From positions 372,001-436,000 of the forward strand of contig NZ_JAJCVI010000004.1 of the NCBI RefSeq assembly GCF_020567525.1: DNA of 64,000 nucleotides, read 5' to 3'. Source of the stretch: Halorubellus salinus (lineage in GTDB: Archaea > Halobacteriota > Halobacteria > Halobacteriales > Natrialbaceae). Both the position numbers and the translations under genes were made by a program. How positions within the stretch are numbered: the stretch's first letter is position 1; every line of letters starts with the position of its first letter. Positions 29,001 to 37,757 of the stretch are shown piece after piece. Under the pieces are notes generated by a model, which worked only from the letters and a program-made list of their open reading frames with translations, had not been told where the DNA came from and did no database searches.

Positions 29001-30476
29001 ATGTCCCTCCCGCGCAGACGCGACGTGCTCGCGAGCGTCGGTGCGAGCGCGAGCGCGCTCGCCGGCTGTCTCGACCTCGGCCTCGGCGGTTCGACCGACG
29101 GCGACGCGGACGCGGTCGTCTCCCTCGACACCGTCGCCGACGGGTTCGCGGCGCCGGTCGCGGTCGCCTTCCGTCCCGGCGACGACCGCCCGTACGTCGT
29201 CGACCAGCCCGGGCGCGCGTACCGCGTCGACGACGACGGCCCCACCGAGGTCGTGGACCTCCGCGACCGCATGGTCTCGGTCGGGTCCGGCTACACCGAG
29301 CAGGGCTTCCTCGGGCTCGCGTTCCACCCCGACGGCGAGCGCGCGTACGTCCGGTACAGCGCCCCACGCCGGGGCGGGACGCCCGAGGACTTCTCGCACA
29401 CGTTCGTCCTCGACGAGGTCCCCGTCACGGCCGAGGGCGCGCTCGCGGTCGACGACGAACGCACGCTCCTCGAGATACCTCAGCCCCAGGGGAACCACAA
29501 CGCTGGCGACCTCGCGTTCGGCCCGGACGGCTACCTGTACGTCGCGGTCGGCGACGGCGGCGGGAGCGGCGACCGCGGTACCGGCCACGTCGACGACTGG
29601 TACGACGCGAACGCCGGCGGGAACGGCCAGGACGTCACCGAGAACCTCCTCGGGAGCATCCTCCGCATCGACCCGGACTCGCGGACCGACGGCAAACCGT
29701 ACGGGATTCCCGAGGACAACCCGCTCGTCGACCGCGACGGCCTCGCCGAGCAGTACGCGTGGGGGCTCCGGAACCCGTGGCGACTGAGCTTCGACGGCGA
29801 CCGACTCGTCGCCGCGGACGTCGGCCAGAGCCGCTGGGAGGAGGTGAACGTCATCCGGGCGGGCGCGAACTACGGCTGGAACGTCCGCGAAGGCCGGCAC
29901 TGTTACGACGCCGACGACTGCCCGACGGAGACGCCCGACGGCGACCCGCTCGTCGACCCCGTCCTCGAGTACAGTCACGACGTCGGTATCGCCGTCGTCG
30001 GCGGCCACGTCTACCGCGGGAGCGACGTCCCCGCGCTCGACGGCAAGTACGTGTTCGCGGACTGGCGCCAGCGCCTCTTCCTCGCCGACCCCAGCGGCGA
30101 CGAGTGGACGCGCGAGGACCTCGCGGTCGCCCCCGGCGGCGGCATCGAGCGGTTCGTGCTCGCGTTCGGCACCGACCACGACGGCGAACTCTACGTCGCC
30201 ACCGACGGCAACAGCGGCCCCGGCGGCGAAAGCGGCCGCCTCTCGAAGTTCGAACCAGCCGACGGCGCCGACCGCTCGCCGACCGACACCACTGCCGCAC
30301 TGACGAGTAGCGTCACGACCGCACTCACCGGCACCCCGCTCCCGCCGACGACCGACGACGGGAACGGCGACGACACCGGCGCCGGCCAGGAGAGCGACGC
30401 CACGCCCGGCTTCGGCGTCCTCGCCGGCCTCGCCGCGATCGCCGGCACCGCCGCTACCAGGATCAGGAATCGGTGA
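29001..30476 (+). CDS. PQQ-dependent sugar dehydrogenase-like lipoprotein with PGF-CTERM-like tail
   Basis: 491 aa. The body (about 40-420) is a glucose/sorbosone-dehydrogenase beta-propeller: LGLAFHPDGERAYVRYS, GNHNAGDLAFGPDGYLYVAVGDGG, YAWGLRNPWRLSFD, GANYGWNVREG and HVYRGSDVPALDGKYVFADW. The family oxidises aldoses using PQQ and calcium. N-terminal PRRRDVLASVGASASALAGC is a Tat signal with lipobox Cys23. The C-terminus, after a Thr/Asp linker, ends TPGFGVLAGLAAIAGTAATRIRNR, which resembles a PGF-CTERM archaeosortase signal. The two anchors are usually alternative. Start ATG at 29001. Confidence 0.88.
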   Translation: MSLPRRRDVLASVGASASALAGCLDLGLGGSTDGDADAVVSLDTVADGFAAPVAVAFRPGDDRPYVVDQPGRAYRVDDDGPTEVVDLRDRMVSVGSGYTEQGFLGLAFHPDGERAYVRYSAPRRGGTPEDFSHTFVLDEVPVTAEGALAVDDERTLLEIPQPQGNHNAGDLAFGPDGYLYVAVGDGGGSGDRGTGHVDDWYDANAGGNGQDVTENLLGSILRIDPDSRTDGKPYGIPEDNPLVDRDGLAEQYAWGLRNPWRLSFDGDRLVAADVGQSRWEEVNVIRAGANYGWNVREGRHCYDADDCPTETPDGDPLVDPVLEYSHDVGIAVVGGHVYRGSDVPALDGKYVFADWRQRLFLADPSGDEWTREDLAVAPGGGIERFVLAFGTDHDGELYVATDGNSGPGGESGRLSKFEPADGADRSPTDTTAALTSSVTTALTGTPLPPTTDDGNGDDTGAGQESDATPGFGVLAGLAAIAGTAATRIRNR

Positions 30477-30509
30477 GAACGCCGTCGCGACCGACCGCGG
30501 GACGCCCGG

Positions 30510-31838
30510 TCAGTCGTCGTCCGTGAACGCACCCAGCGGCGACTCGTTCGCGCCGGCATCGTCGTCGTTCGCGAGCATCGCCGCCACCGCCGCCGGCATC
30601 CCGTCCGCATCGAACTCCGGGTCGAACAACTGCAGGGCGGTGTTGATCGTCGACCAGTCGTCCTCCGCCGCCGCGTCCCGCAGGCTCTTCGTCGGCGCGG
30701 ACAGCAACTGGGAGACCAACGCGTCGGCCATCGACTCCACGACCGCCGCCTCCTCGTCGTCCAGGTCGAGCTTCGACAACGCCGTCTCGACCTCGCGAGC
30801 CTTCATGCGCTCGGCGGACTCGTACATCGCCGCGATGACCTCGTCCGCACGCTGGCGCTTGAACTGCTCCAGGAGGTTCGCGAGCTCCGCGTCCACGATA
30901 CGTTCGACCGCTTCGGCGGCCTCCCGGCGGTTCTCGCGGGTCTCCTCGGTGACGTCCTCGAGCGCGTCCAGGTCGTACACCGTCACCGACTGGATGTCGC
31001 CCGCCGCCGGGTCGACGTCCCGGGGCTGCGCGAGGTCGACGACCGTCACGTCGCCCGCGTCGGCGAGCGCGCTCGCGCCCACGACGAGGTCGTCGCTCGA
31101 CGTCGCCGACAGCACCACGTCCACGCGCGACAGGACCGTGTCGACCGCCGACAGCGGCACCGGCTCGGTCGGCACGTCCAGTTCGTCGACAACGTGCTCG
31201 GCGTTCGCGACCGTTCGGTTCGCGACGACGAGCCGGCCGACGCCCCGGTCGGCGAGTGCACGCGCCGCCAGCAACCCCATCTCGCCGGCGCCGACGACCA
31301 GCGCGGTCGCGCCCTCGAGTTCGCGTTCGGCGGCGACGCGCTCGGCCGCCGCCGACCCGAGCGAGACGACGCCCTCGTTCACGTCCGTCTCCGTCCGCGC
31401 CCGCTCCCCGACGTGCACCGCCTTCAGGACCGCGTCCTCCAGGACGTCGGCGACCGTTCCGACCTGCTGGGCGGTCTCCAGGGCGTCCCGGACCTGCCCG
31501 AGCACCTGGTCCTCGCCGAGCACGAGCGAATCCAGGCCCGACGCCACCCGCAGGAGGTGCTCGAGGCTCTCCTCGTGACCCATCTCGACGCGCGCCTCGT
31601 CGCTCGCGTCCGCGCCGTACTCGGCGAGTGCCGCGCGACCCGCTCCGGCGTCGCCCGTCACGACGTACGCCTCCGCGCGGTTGCACGTCTGGAGGACGAA
31701 CGCCTCCTCGACGCCGTCGGTCGCCGCGAGCGTCCCGAGCACCGCAGCGGGCTCGCGCGTACTCGCCGCCGCGACGTCGTCGACGCTCCCCGTGCTGTGA
31801 GTGACGCGAACGCCCGTGATGACGCCTGTGTCCTTCAT
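30510..31838 (-). CDS. hemA: Glutamyl-tRNA reductase
   Basis: 442 aa. Reduces glutamyl-tRNA to glutamate-1-semialdehyde, the first committed step of C5 tetrapyrrole synthesis. The active-site Cys is in VLQTCNRAEAYVV near residue 51; LVLGEDQVLGQVRDAL, the NADPH-binding VVGAGEMGLLAARAL and the helical dimerisation region are all present. Last gene of a three-gene operon: its ATG overlaps the stop of the precorrin-2 dehydrogenase gene by one base (TAATG). An acidic tail ends the protein. Confidence 0.97.
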   Translation of the reverse strand: MKDTGVITGVRVTHSTGSVDDVAAASTREPAAVLGTLAATDGVEEAFVLQTCNRAEAYVVTGDAGAGRAALAEYGADASDEARVEMGHEESLEHLLRVASGLDSLVLGEDQVLGQVRDALETAQQVGTVADVLEDAVLKAVHVGERARTETDVNEGVVSLGSAAAERVAAERELEGATALVVGAGEMGLLAARALADRGVGRLVVANRTVANAEHVVDELDVPTEPVPLSAVDTVLSRVDVVLSATSSDDLVVGASALADAGDVTVVDLAQPRDVDPAAGDIQSVTVYDLDALEDVTEETRENRREAAEAVERIVDAELANLLEQFKRQRADEVIAAMYESAERMKAREVETALSKLDLDDEEAAVVESMADALVSQLLSAPTKSLRDAAAEDDWSTINTALQLFDPEFDADGMPAAVAAMLANDDDAGANESPLGAFTDDD

Positions 31839-32488
31839 TATTTGAGGAGTTCGGGTGCGACGTCCGCGAGGACGTCGTCAATCAGTTGTCGTGGCTTGGC
31901 GTTACCGGTACGTAAAGTTGTCCAAACGTCCGGCGACCGCACGACGGCACGCACCACGTCCCGGCGTCGTTCCGGGTCGACGCCGCGACCCTGGAGGTCG
32001 TCGCGGAGCGCGCCCGTGAGTTCCGCCATCGCGCCCGCGCCCGCGATGTCGTCCTCTACCTGCTCGCGGAGGTACTTCGAGAGTGCGGGACTGGCGCCGC
32101 CGGTCGCGATGGAGACGACGACCGGGTCGTCACGGACCGTCGCGGGCACGACGACGCTCCCGGGGTCGCGCTCGCCGTGCGTGTCCGTTCGATTCACGAG
32201 CACGCCGCGCTCCCTGGCTTCGCTCTCGACGTGCGCGTTCACCGCCGCGTCGTCGGTCGCCGCCACCGCCAGCGCGGGGTCGACGCGCTCGAACCACGCC
32301 GGGACGTCGTCGGGCGCGACCTCGCTCCGGACGCGCTCGGCGCCACCGAAGTCCGCGTCCGCGAACCCCGGCGACACGACGACGACGTCGGCCTCCGTCG
32401 CGAACCGTCGGGCTTTCCGCGCCCCGACCGACCCACCGCCGACGACGAGCACGCGCTCCCCCGTGAAGTCGTGGTAGAGCGGTATCAC
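31838..32488 (-). CDS. Precorrin-2 dehydrogenase / sirohydrochlorin ferrochelatase domain protein
   Basis: 216 aa from a GTG at 32488. CysG-N/Met8p-like: NAD-binding VVGGGSVGARKARRF near residue 15, then VSIATGGASPALSKYLREQVE, which matches the catalytic region of this family. Oxidises precorrin-2 to sirohydrochlorin and may insert iron, giving siroheme. Middle gene of the heme operon between the AhbAB-like gene and hemA. Its ribosome-binding region is a 24-bp tandem repeat whose last copy places GAGGTGA four bases before the GTG. Confidence 0.93.
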   Translation of the reverse strand: MIPLYHDFTGERVLVVGGGSVGARKARRFATEADVVVVSPGFADADFGGAERVRSEVAPDDVPAWFERVDPALAVAATDDAAVNAHVESEARERGVLVNRTDTHGERDPGSVVVPATVRDDPVVVSIATGGASPALSKYLREQVEDDIAGAGAMAELTGALRDDLQGRGVDPERRRDVVRAVVRSPDVWTTLRTGNAKPRQLIDDVLADVAPELLK

Positions 32489-32577
32489 GACGTCACCTCG
32501 AGCGAGCGCATCGACGTCACCTCGAGCGAGCGTATCGACGTCACCTCGAGCGAGCGCATCGACGTCACCTCGACGCG
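32488..32577 (-). repeat. 24-bp tandem repeat carrying ribosome-binding sites
   Basis: Units starting at 32488, 32512, 32536 and 32560 (last partial) are exactly 24 bp apart and nearly identical. On the minus strand each contains GAGGTGA, a strong Shine-Dalgarno match; the final one precedes the GTG start of the precorrin-2 dehydrogenase gene and the first includes the stop codon of the upstream AhbAB-like gene. Confidence 0.9.
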
Positions 32578-33761
32578 TCCGCGGACGCCTGTTCGTCCAT
32601 CTCGGCTGTCTCCTCCTCGCTCGGCTCCGCGTCGTCGTCCGCTTCCACGTCGTCGCCCGCTTCTGTACTGGCGTCCGCGTCGCCGCCGGCGTCAGCGTCG
32701 GTGTTCGCGTCCGCGCGCTCGTCCAGTCGGATGCCGGTCTTCTTCAGGATGCGCGTCGAGAACAACGTGTCCCAGTCCTCGTCGCCGACGTCCCAGTACT
32801 CGCTCATGACGTCGCGGACCTGCTCGACGCGCTCGGCGCTCTCTTCCTCGCTGCGGCCGTGCGTCATCGCGAAGAAGTTGTACGGCCACACCCCATCGTG
32901 GCGCGGTCGCTCGTAGCAGTGCGTGACGAAGTCGAGGCTCGCGACCGCGGGCCCGACCTCGCTCACGAGGTCGTCCGGGACGTTCCACACCGTCATCCCG
33001 TTCTCCGTGTACCCGAGCGCGTAGTGGTTCGGGACCACGCCGACGCGCCGGATCTTCCCCTCGACCTCGAACCGCCGGAGCGTCTCCAGGACCCACTGGA
33101 CGTCCACGCCCAGCGCGTCCGCGACGTCCCGGTACGGCGTCGACGTCACCGGCAGTCCACCCTGCACCTCGAGCACGAGGTCGCGCTCGGCGGGCGTCAG
33201 CGTCGACCGCCCCGAGGGGTCCGGGCTCGGCCCCAGGCTCGACAGGTCGACGTCGCCCTCGGGAACGGGGCCGTCGACGAGGAACTTCGCCTCCACGCGG
33301 AACTCCGTCAGCTTCGGGAGGTTGTACGTCTCCTGTCCGGTCTCCGCCTCGATCTCCGCCAGAACCTCCTCGACGCGGTCGGCGTCCGCGACGCTCACGA
33401 CGAACCACACGTTCAGGTGCGGATGCTCGCGCTCGTAGTTGTGCGCGACCTCCAGATGTCCGTTCACCGCCTCCACGACCTCGTCGAACCGCTCCTCGGG
33501 CGCGTGCATCGCGACGAGCGTCGCCGCCCCACCGATCTCCTGGGCGTTCACGAGCGGCCCGAACCGCGACAGCACGCCCTCGTCGTCGAGCGTCCGAACG
33601 CGCTCCAGTAACCCGTCACCGTCGATGTCGATGGCGCGCTCGCGCAGCGCCGCCGCTGCCGACTCGAACGGCCGCTCCACGACGGGGAACCCGCCCTGGA
33701 ACGCGTTCACGACCGCTCGGTCCACGTCGTCCAGCTCGTAATCGACGTCTCCCCGTCCCAT
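32565..33761 (-). CDS. ahbAB: Fused siroheme decarboxylase (AhbA/AhbB, Lrp/AsnC-like)
   Basis: 398 aa made of two Ahb/NirDLGH-type halves. Half one (about 10-165) has an HTH-like start, GVLSRFGPLVN and HNYEREHPHLNVWFVV; half two (about 190-350) has DLVLEVQGGLPVTSTPYRDVADALG, GKIRRVGVVPNHYALGY and HCYERPRHDGVWPYNFFAMTHG. These decarboxylate siroheme to 12,18-didecarboxysiroheme on the archaeal heme route. The tail after 350 is an Asp/Glu/Ala-rich low-complexity segment. First gene of the operon with precorrin-2 dehydrogenase and glutamyl-tRNA reductase. Single-chain fusion replaces the usual two-subunit complex. Confidence 0.9.
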   Translation of the reverse strand: MGRGDVDYELDDVDRAVVNAFQGGFPVVERPFESAAAALRERAIDIDGDGLLERVRTLDDEGVLSRFGPLVNAQEIGGAATLVAMHAPEERFDEVVEAVNGHLEVAHNYEREHPHLNVWFVVSVADADRVEEVLAEIEAETGQETYNLPKLTEFRVEAKFLVDGPVPEGDVDLSSLGPSPDPSGRSTLTPAERDLVLEVQGGLPVTSTPYRDVADALGVDVQWVLETLRRFEVEGKIRRVGVVPNHYALGYTENGMTVWNVPDDLVSEVGPAVASLDFVTHCYERPRHDGVWPYNFFAMTHGRSEEESAERVEQVRDVMSEYWDVGDEDWDTLFSTRILKKTGIRLDERADANTDADAGGDADASTEAGDDVEADDDAEPSEEETAEMDEQASADASR

Positions 33762-33936
33762 TTGCTAGGCGGTCAGGTCCGCGAGCGTATAAGGAACGCG
33801 GGTCTTCCGAGTCCGTGAAAACCGGCGTCGCGGACCCGGACTCGCCGCGCTCGGCGCTGGTGCGGTACTCTCAATCGCGGCGGACGCGACGCTCACCGTC
33901 GCGCGCTGACCTCGAAGAAGCAACCGCGACGGCCCG

Positions 33937-34344
33937 TTACTCGTCGCCGCGGACGCCCGTGACGTCGAACCCGAGGTCCTCGATGCCGGCGACGATGGCG
34001 TCGTGGTCGGCCTCGGCGAGATAGTACATCACGATGTCGAAGCTCCCCTGGCGGAGGAGCTGCTGGCACTCCCACACGAACTCCTCGTCGTCGATGGTGA
34101 GGCCCTGGTGCTGGTTCGAGGAGAAGTTCGGGTCGTCGTTCCCGCTCTCGACGTAGACGTCGTTCGGGTCGTGGCCACTGTGTTCGGCGATGACGTCCGC
34201 GGCGTCGAGCGTCGCCTGCATCATCTGGACGTCCGCCTGCCCGTCGTACTCGGTGTGGACGACGACGCCGTTCAGGTCGACGTCGCCCGGTTCCAGGAGC
34301 GCCTTCGTCCGCCGGTAGAGGTCGTCGTCGAGCGTCTCACTCAT
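33937..34344 (-). CDS. DUF5778-type haloarchaeal protein
   Basis: 135 aa, acidic, soluble, no Cys pairs beyond one Cys. Conserved-looking phrases are YRRTKALLEPGDVDLNGVVVHTEYDG, MMQATLDAADVIAEH and YYLAEADHDAIVAGIEDLGFDV. I recall this pattern as DUF5778, a family confined to halophilic archaea; the number is from memory. The mixed alpha/beta reading does not reveal a catalytic site. Single gene with about 175 bp on one side and 210 bp on the other. Confidence 0.75.
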   Translation of the reverse strand: MSETLDDDLYRRTKALLEPGDVDLNGVVVHTEYDGQADVQMMQATLDAADVIAEHSGHDPNDVYVESGNDDPNFSSNQHQGLTIDDEEFVWECQQLLRQGSFDIVMYYLAEADHDAIVAGIEDLGFDVTGVRGDE

Positions 34345-34556
34345 ACAACCGCACTTCTCGACCGTCGAGTAAACGTGTCACGATTCCACGCCGCCGCGAC
34401 GACCGGACGGCACCGTCGCTATCGACCGTGAGGACCGGGACGCCCGGCGAGCGCGAGGCGCTCGGGGCGTCGAAAATATTCGCAGTCCGCTTCGCGAGAG
34501 GAGACGAGATCACCGCCGCCGCCCGGAACCGCTACCGCAACTGGTGGTGAACCGAC

Positions 34557-34751
34557 TTAGAGGCGCTCGAGGTTCTCGGCGCGCGGGCCCTTGTCGGCCT
34601 GCACGATGTCGAACTCGACCTCCTGCCCCTCTTCGAGGTCCGGACCGCCGATGTCCTCCATGTGGAAGAACACGTCCTCGTCGGATTCGTCAGTATCGAT
34701 GAAACCGTAGCCACCAGTGTCGTTGAAGAAGTCAACCTCGCCTTTCGCCAT
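34557..34751 (-). CDS. cspA: CspA-type cold-shock protein
   Basis: 64 aa. Single-stranded nucleic-acid chaperone of the OB fold. RNP1-like GYGFIDTD and RNP2-like VFFHMEDI are present, with an acidic surface suited to high salt. The ATG at 34751 lies about 30 bases after a strong TATA box, implying a very short leader and strong expression. Divergent from uppS. Confidence 0.96.
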   Translation of the reverse strand: MAKGEVDFFNDTGGYGFIDTDESDEDVFFHMEDIGGPDLEEGQEVEFDIVQADKGPRAENLERL

Positions 34752-34776
34752 TGCAGTCGAACCGAGCACGGCCTCG

Positions 34777-34787
34777 CATATAAATTT
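34777..34787 (-). promoter_or_regulatory. Strong TATA box for cspA
   Basis: Read on the minus strand, AATTTATATG is centred about 30 bases before the cspA ATG. It is the best promoter match in this part of the window. Confidence 0.75.
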
Positions 34788-34981
34788 GTCCGATGGCGCG
34801 CGAGAGACCGGTTCGTCCGGGAGCTGCCCGCAGCGGTGCGTTCGGGCCGCGTGAACGCGGCCCGGTGGCGGCGCGGTATCGGGCTCGGGCGGCCAGGTGC
34901 GCTCGCGAGACGGTGGCAGGGACCGGTGTCGTCGTCTGCAAGCAGAAGACACATATCCGCGGTCGAATAGGATGCTAGCAG

Positions 34982-35902
34982 ATGCGAGCGTGGCTTCGCG
35001 AACGCGTCCGGGCGGGGTACGAGCACCTGCTCCGCCGGGAGATCTCGGGGTCGCCGACGCACGTCGCCGTCATCCAGGACGGGAACCGTCGGTACGCCCG
35101 ACAACGCGGCGGTGACGCCCCGGACGGGCACCGGGCGGGCGCGCAGACGACCGAGGACGTCCTGTCGTGGTGTCAGGACCTCGGCGTCGAGGAACTGACG
35201 CTGTACGCGTTCTCGACGGAGAACTTCGACCGGCCCGACGAGGAACTCGAACCGCTGTTCGACCTGCTCGCGGAGAAGCTCCGGGAGTTCGCGGACGCGG
35301 AGAGCGTGCACGACAACGAGGTGTGCGTGCGCGTCATCGGCGACCACGCGATGCTCCCCGAGCGCGTGCGGTCGGCGGCGCGGTACGCCGAGGAGCGCAC
35401 GCGCGAGTACGACGAGTTCGTGCTGAACGTCGCGCTCGCGTACGGCGGCCGGAACGAGCTCCTGCACGCCGCCCGCGGCGTGGTCGACGACGTCGCCGCG
35501 GGCGAGCTCGATGCGAGCGACGTGGACGTCGCGACCGTCGAGGACCGCCTGTACGACTGTCCGGTGCGCGACGTCGACCTCATCATCCGCACGGGCGGCG
35601 ACGAGCGGACGTCGAACTTCCTGCCGTGGCACGCGAACGGGAACGAGGCGGCGGTGTTCTTCTGTGCGCCGTACTGGCCGGAGTTCTCGAAGGTGGACTT
35701 CCTGCGCGCCATCCGCACGTACGAGAACCGCGAGCAGTCCTGGCGACGGACGCGCGCTCGCCGCGCGCTGGCGCTCGTTCGCGCGTTCGGGAACGCGGAA
35801 CTGGAGGAGGCCCGGCAGGTCGCCGACCGGTTCCGGGACGCGCTCCCGCGACGCGAGCGCGCGGACGCCGAGGACGTCACGACGACCGAGCCCGCAGACT
35901 GA
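34982..35902 (+). CDS. uppS: Undecaprenyl-diphosphate synthase family (cis-prenyltransferase)
   Basis: 306 aa. Condenses isopentenyl diphosphate into long cis-polyprenols that carry glycans for N-glycosylation in archaea. Motif 1 is IQDGNRRYARQRG with catalytic Asp33; then TLYAFSTENFDRP, LNVALAYGGRNEL, VDLIIRTGGDERTSNFLPW and the late PYWPEFSKVDFLRAI. A short basic N-terminus (MRAWLRERVRAGYEHLLRREI) precedes the domain. Starts divergently from cspA. Confidence 0.95.
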   Translation: MRAWLRERVRAGYEHLLRREISGSPTHVAVIQDGNRRYARQRGGDAPDGHRAGAQTTEDVLSWCQDLGVEELTLYAFSTENFDRPDEELEPLFDLLAEKLREFADAESVHDNEVCVRVIGDHAMLPERVRSAARYAEERTREYDEFVLNVALAYGGRNELLHAARGVVDDVAAGELDASDVDVATVEDRLYDCPVRDVDLIIRTGGDERTSNFLPWHANGNEAAVFFCAPYWPEFSKVDFLRAIRTYENREQSWRRTRARRALALVRAFGNAELEEARQVADRFRDALPRRERADAEDVTTTEPAD

Positions 35903-35952
35903 GCCTCTCGGCGACCGATTCTCTCGGCGACCGATTCAGCGGACTGATCCGC

Positions 35953-36456
35953 TCAGTCGCGGAGTGAGAGGGCGACGAGGACCCCACCGGCGAGCGCGAG
36001 CGCCGCGCCACCCGGTGCGGGCGTCGTGGGGGCTCGCGCGAGCAGCGTCGCGGCGACGGCGGCGAGGGTGCAGACGGCGAGCGTCCACGCCGTCCGGCGG
36101 GCTTCGAGCGGCCACGTCCCCGCTGCCGGGGCGTGCGAGTGGAGGGAAGCGCTCCGTTCGCCGGCGTCGTACGCCCCGACGACGAGAGCGGTGCCGGCGA
36201 GGACCGCGACGTCACCGAGGCCGGTGAGGACGCCCGCGAGCGTCGCGGCCAGCAGCGCGAGCGAGCCGATGCGACGCGCTCGCGGTCGGTCCTGGAGGAC
36301 GCCGGCGGCGTGTGCGACGGCGCCACCGGCAGCGACGGTCGTCGTCCACGCGGCGGTCGCGGCGACCGCGACCGCGAGCAGGTTCGCGCCCACCGCGAGC
36401 GCGACGCCCGGGCGCGTCGCGCGCCACTGCGCCGGGGGGTCGTCGTCGCGGGTCAC
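35953..36456 (-). CDS. Small polytopic membrane protein of the DUF58 operon
   Basis: 167 aa from a GTG at 36456 that overlaps the stop of the DUF58 gene (GTGA). Four to five hydrophobic segments: around 17-38, 40-60, 75-92, 120-140 and 148-165. No motif beyond Ala/Val/Leu-rich helices. Translational coupling shows it belongs to the DUF4129-DUF7269-DUF58 operon, as its last gene. Function unknown. Confidence 0.75.
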   Translation of the reverse strand: MTRDDDPPAQWRATRPGVALAVGANLLAVAVAATAAWTTTVAAGGAVAHAAGVLQDRPRARRIGSLALLAATLAGVLTGLGDVAVLAGTALVVGAYDAGERSASLHSHAPAAGTWPLEARRTAWTLAVCTLAAVAATLLARAPTTPAPGGAALALAGGVLVALSLRD

Positions 36457-37757
36457 GGCCGCCACCCCGCGCGGTCGAGGGCGGTGGCGAGCGGTTCGTC
36501 GCCCCAGTCGACGACGGCGAGGCCGCGCCGCCGAAGGTCGCGGAGGCGCGCGCGGCGTTCGAGTGCGGCGAGCCGACCGCCGGCGTCCGTGCGGGCGGTC
36601 GGGTCGGGGCTGCAGACGCCGACGTCGTGTCCGGCGGCCGCCATGCGCGTCGCCGCGTCCGTTATCGCGTCGTCGCACGCGGGCGTGCACAGGCAGACCT
36701 GTGCGCCCCGTGGAAGGCGTGCGCGGAGGGCTTCCGCGAGTTCGCGGCCGTCCGCGTCGAGCGGTTCGGGGGCGGTCGCGACCCCGGGGACGCCGTCGAG
36801 GAACGCGCGGACGCGGTGGGCGTGCTCGCGGCCGACGCCCGGGTCGAGCGTCGGGTAGCCAGGTGCGAGTGCGACGACGCCGACGTGCGCGAGGTCGAAG
36901 CCGCCGGCGACGAGGCGTGCCGCGTCGACACCGCGACGGATGGCGCTCTCGCCGACGCCGGCGGCCTCGTGGGCGCCGCCGGGAGCGAGGTGCGCTCGCT
37001 GGCGGGCGTCGACGACGAGGACGACCGTCGGTGCGCGGCGTTCGCGGTACCTGACGGTCGCGAGGTCGCCGGTGCGCGCGTACCGCCGCCAGTCGACGCG
37101 CGCCGCCGGGTCGCCGCGGCGGTACTCGCGGAGCGAGTCGAACGCGATCCCGTCGCCCGCGTCGTCGCTCGGTCGACGACCGGGGCGACCGCTCGCGGGC
37201 GGGGCGACCGAGACCGCGTCCGCGTCGGGGAGCGGTGCGGTCGGCGCGACGGTCGTCTCGTCGACCGCGGCCCTGCCCGCGGTCGCGACGCTCCCTGTGG
37301 CGTCGTGGACCGCGAGGAGCGGGTCGTCGAACGCGTGCTCGCCCGCCGGGACCGCGACGTCGTACCGCATCGTCGCCGTCTCCCCGGGCGCGAGTGCGGC
37401 GGCGAGCGCGCGACTGCCGTCGACGACGTCGACGCCGTCCGGCGGTGCGTCCACGACGCGGACGTCCGGGAGGCGCGCGTCGCCCGCGTTCCGCGCCGCG
37501 AGCTCGACCGTCACCGTCTCGCCGGGCGCGGGGTCCGGCGGGTGGACGACGCGGTCGACGTCCACCTCGGGCGTCGGCGCCGTCGTTGCGCGCCCGAATG
37601 CGGGCACGACCGCGACGACGACCGCCGCGAGCAGGAGGACGGGGGTGTTCGCGAGCGCGCCGACCGCGGCGACGAGCGCGGCCACCGCGAGCGCACCCCG
37701 GTACCGTCCGGTCCGCGTCGCCTCGAGTCCGGCGCCGAGGCGGGTGCCGTCGGTCAT
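36453..37757 (-). CDS. DUF58 protein with vWA-like region
   Basis: 434 aa from the ATG at 37757. Two transmembrane helices at the N-terminus (about 22-60), a beta-rich domain of about 120 residues (VTVELAARNAGDARLPDVRV), then the DUF58 signature DSLREYRRGDPAARVDW near residue 250 and a vWA-like half with VVLVVDARQR at the first strand. The usual MIDAS Ser pair is not evident (DARQR instead of DxSxS). Such proteins work with MoxR ATPases and transglutaminase-like partners; neither is present here. ATGA overlaps on both sides tie it into the operon. Confidence 0.88.
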   Translation of the reverse strand: MTDGTRLGAGLEATRTGRYRGALAVAALVAAVGALANTPVLLLAAVVVAVVPAFGRATTAPTPEVDVDRVVHPPDPAPGETVTVELAARNAGDARLPDVRVVDAPPDGVDVVDGSRALAAALAPGETATMRYDVAVPAGEHAFDDPLLAVHDATGSVATAGRAAVDETTVAPTAPLPDADAVSVAPPASGRPGRRPSDDAGDGIAFDSLREYRRGDPAARVDWRRYARTGDLATVRYRERRAPTVVLVVDARQRAHLAPGGAHEAAGVGESAIRRGVDAARLVAGGFDLAHVGVVALAPGYPTLDPGVGREHAHRVRAFLDGVPGVATAPEPLDADGRELAEALRARLPRGAQVCLCTPACDDAITDAATRMAAAGHDVGVCSPDPTARTDAGGRLAALERRARLRDLRRRGLAVVDWGDEPLATALDRAGWRP

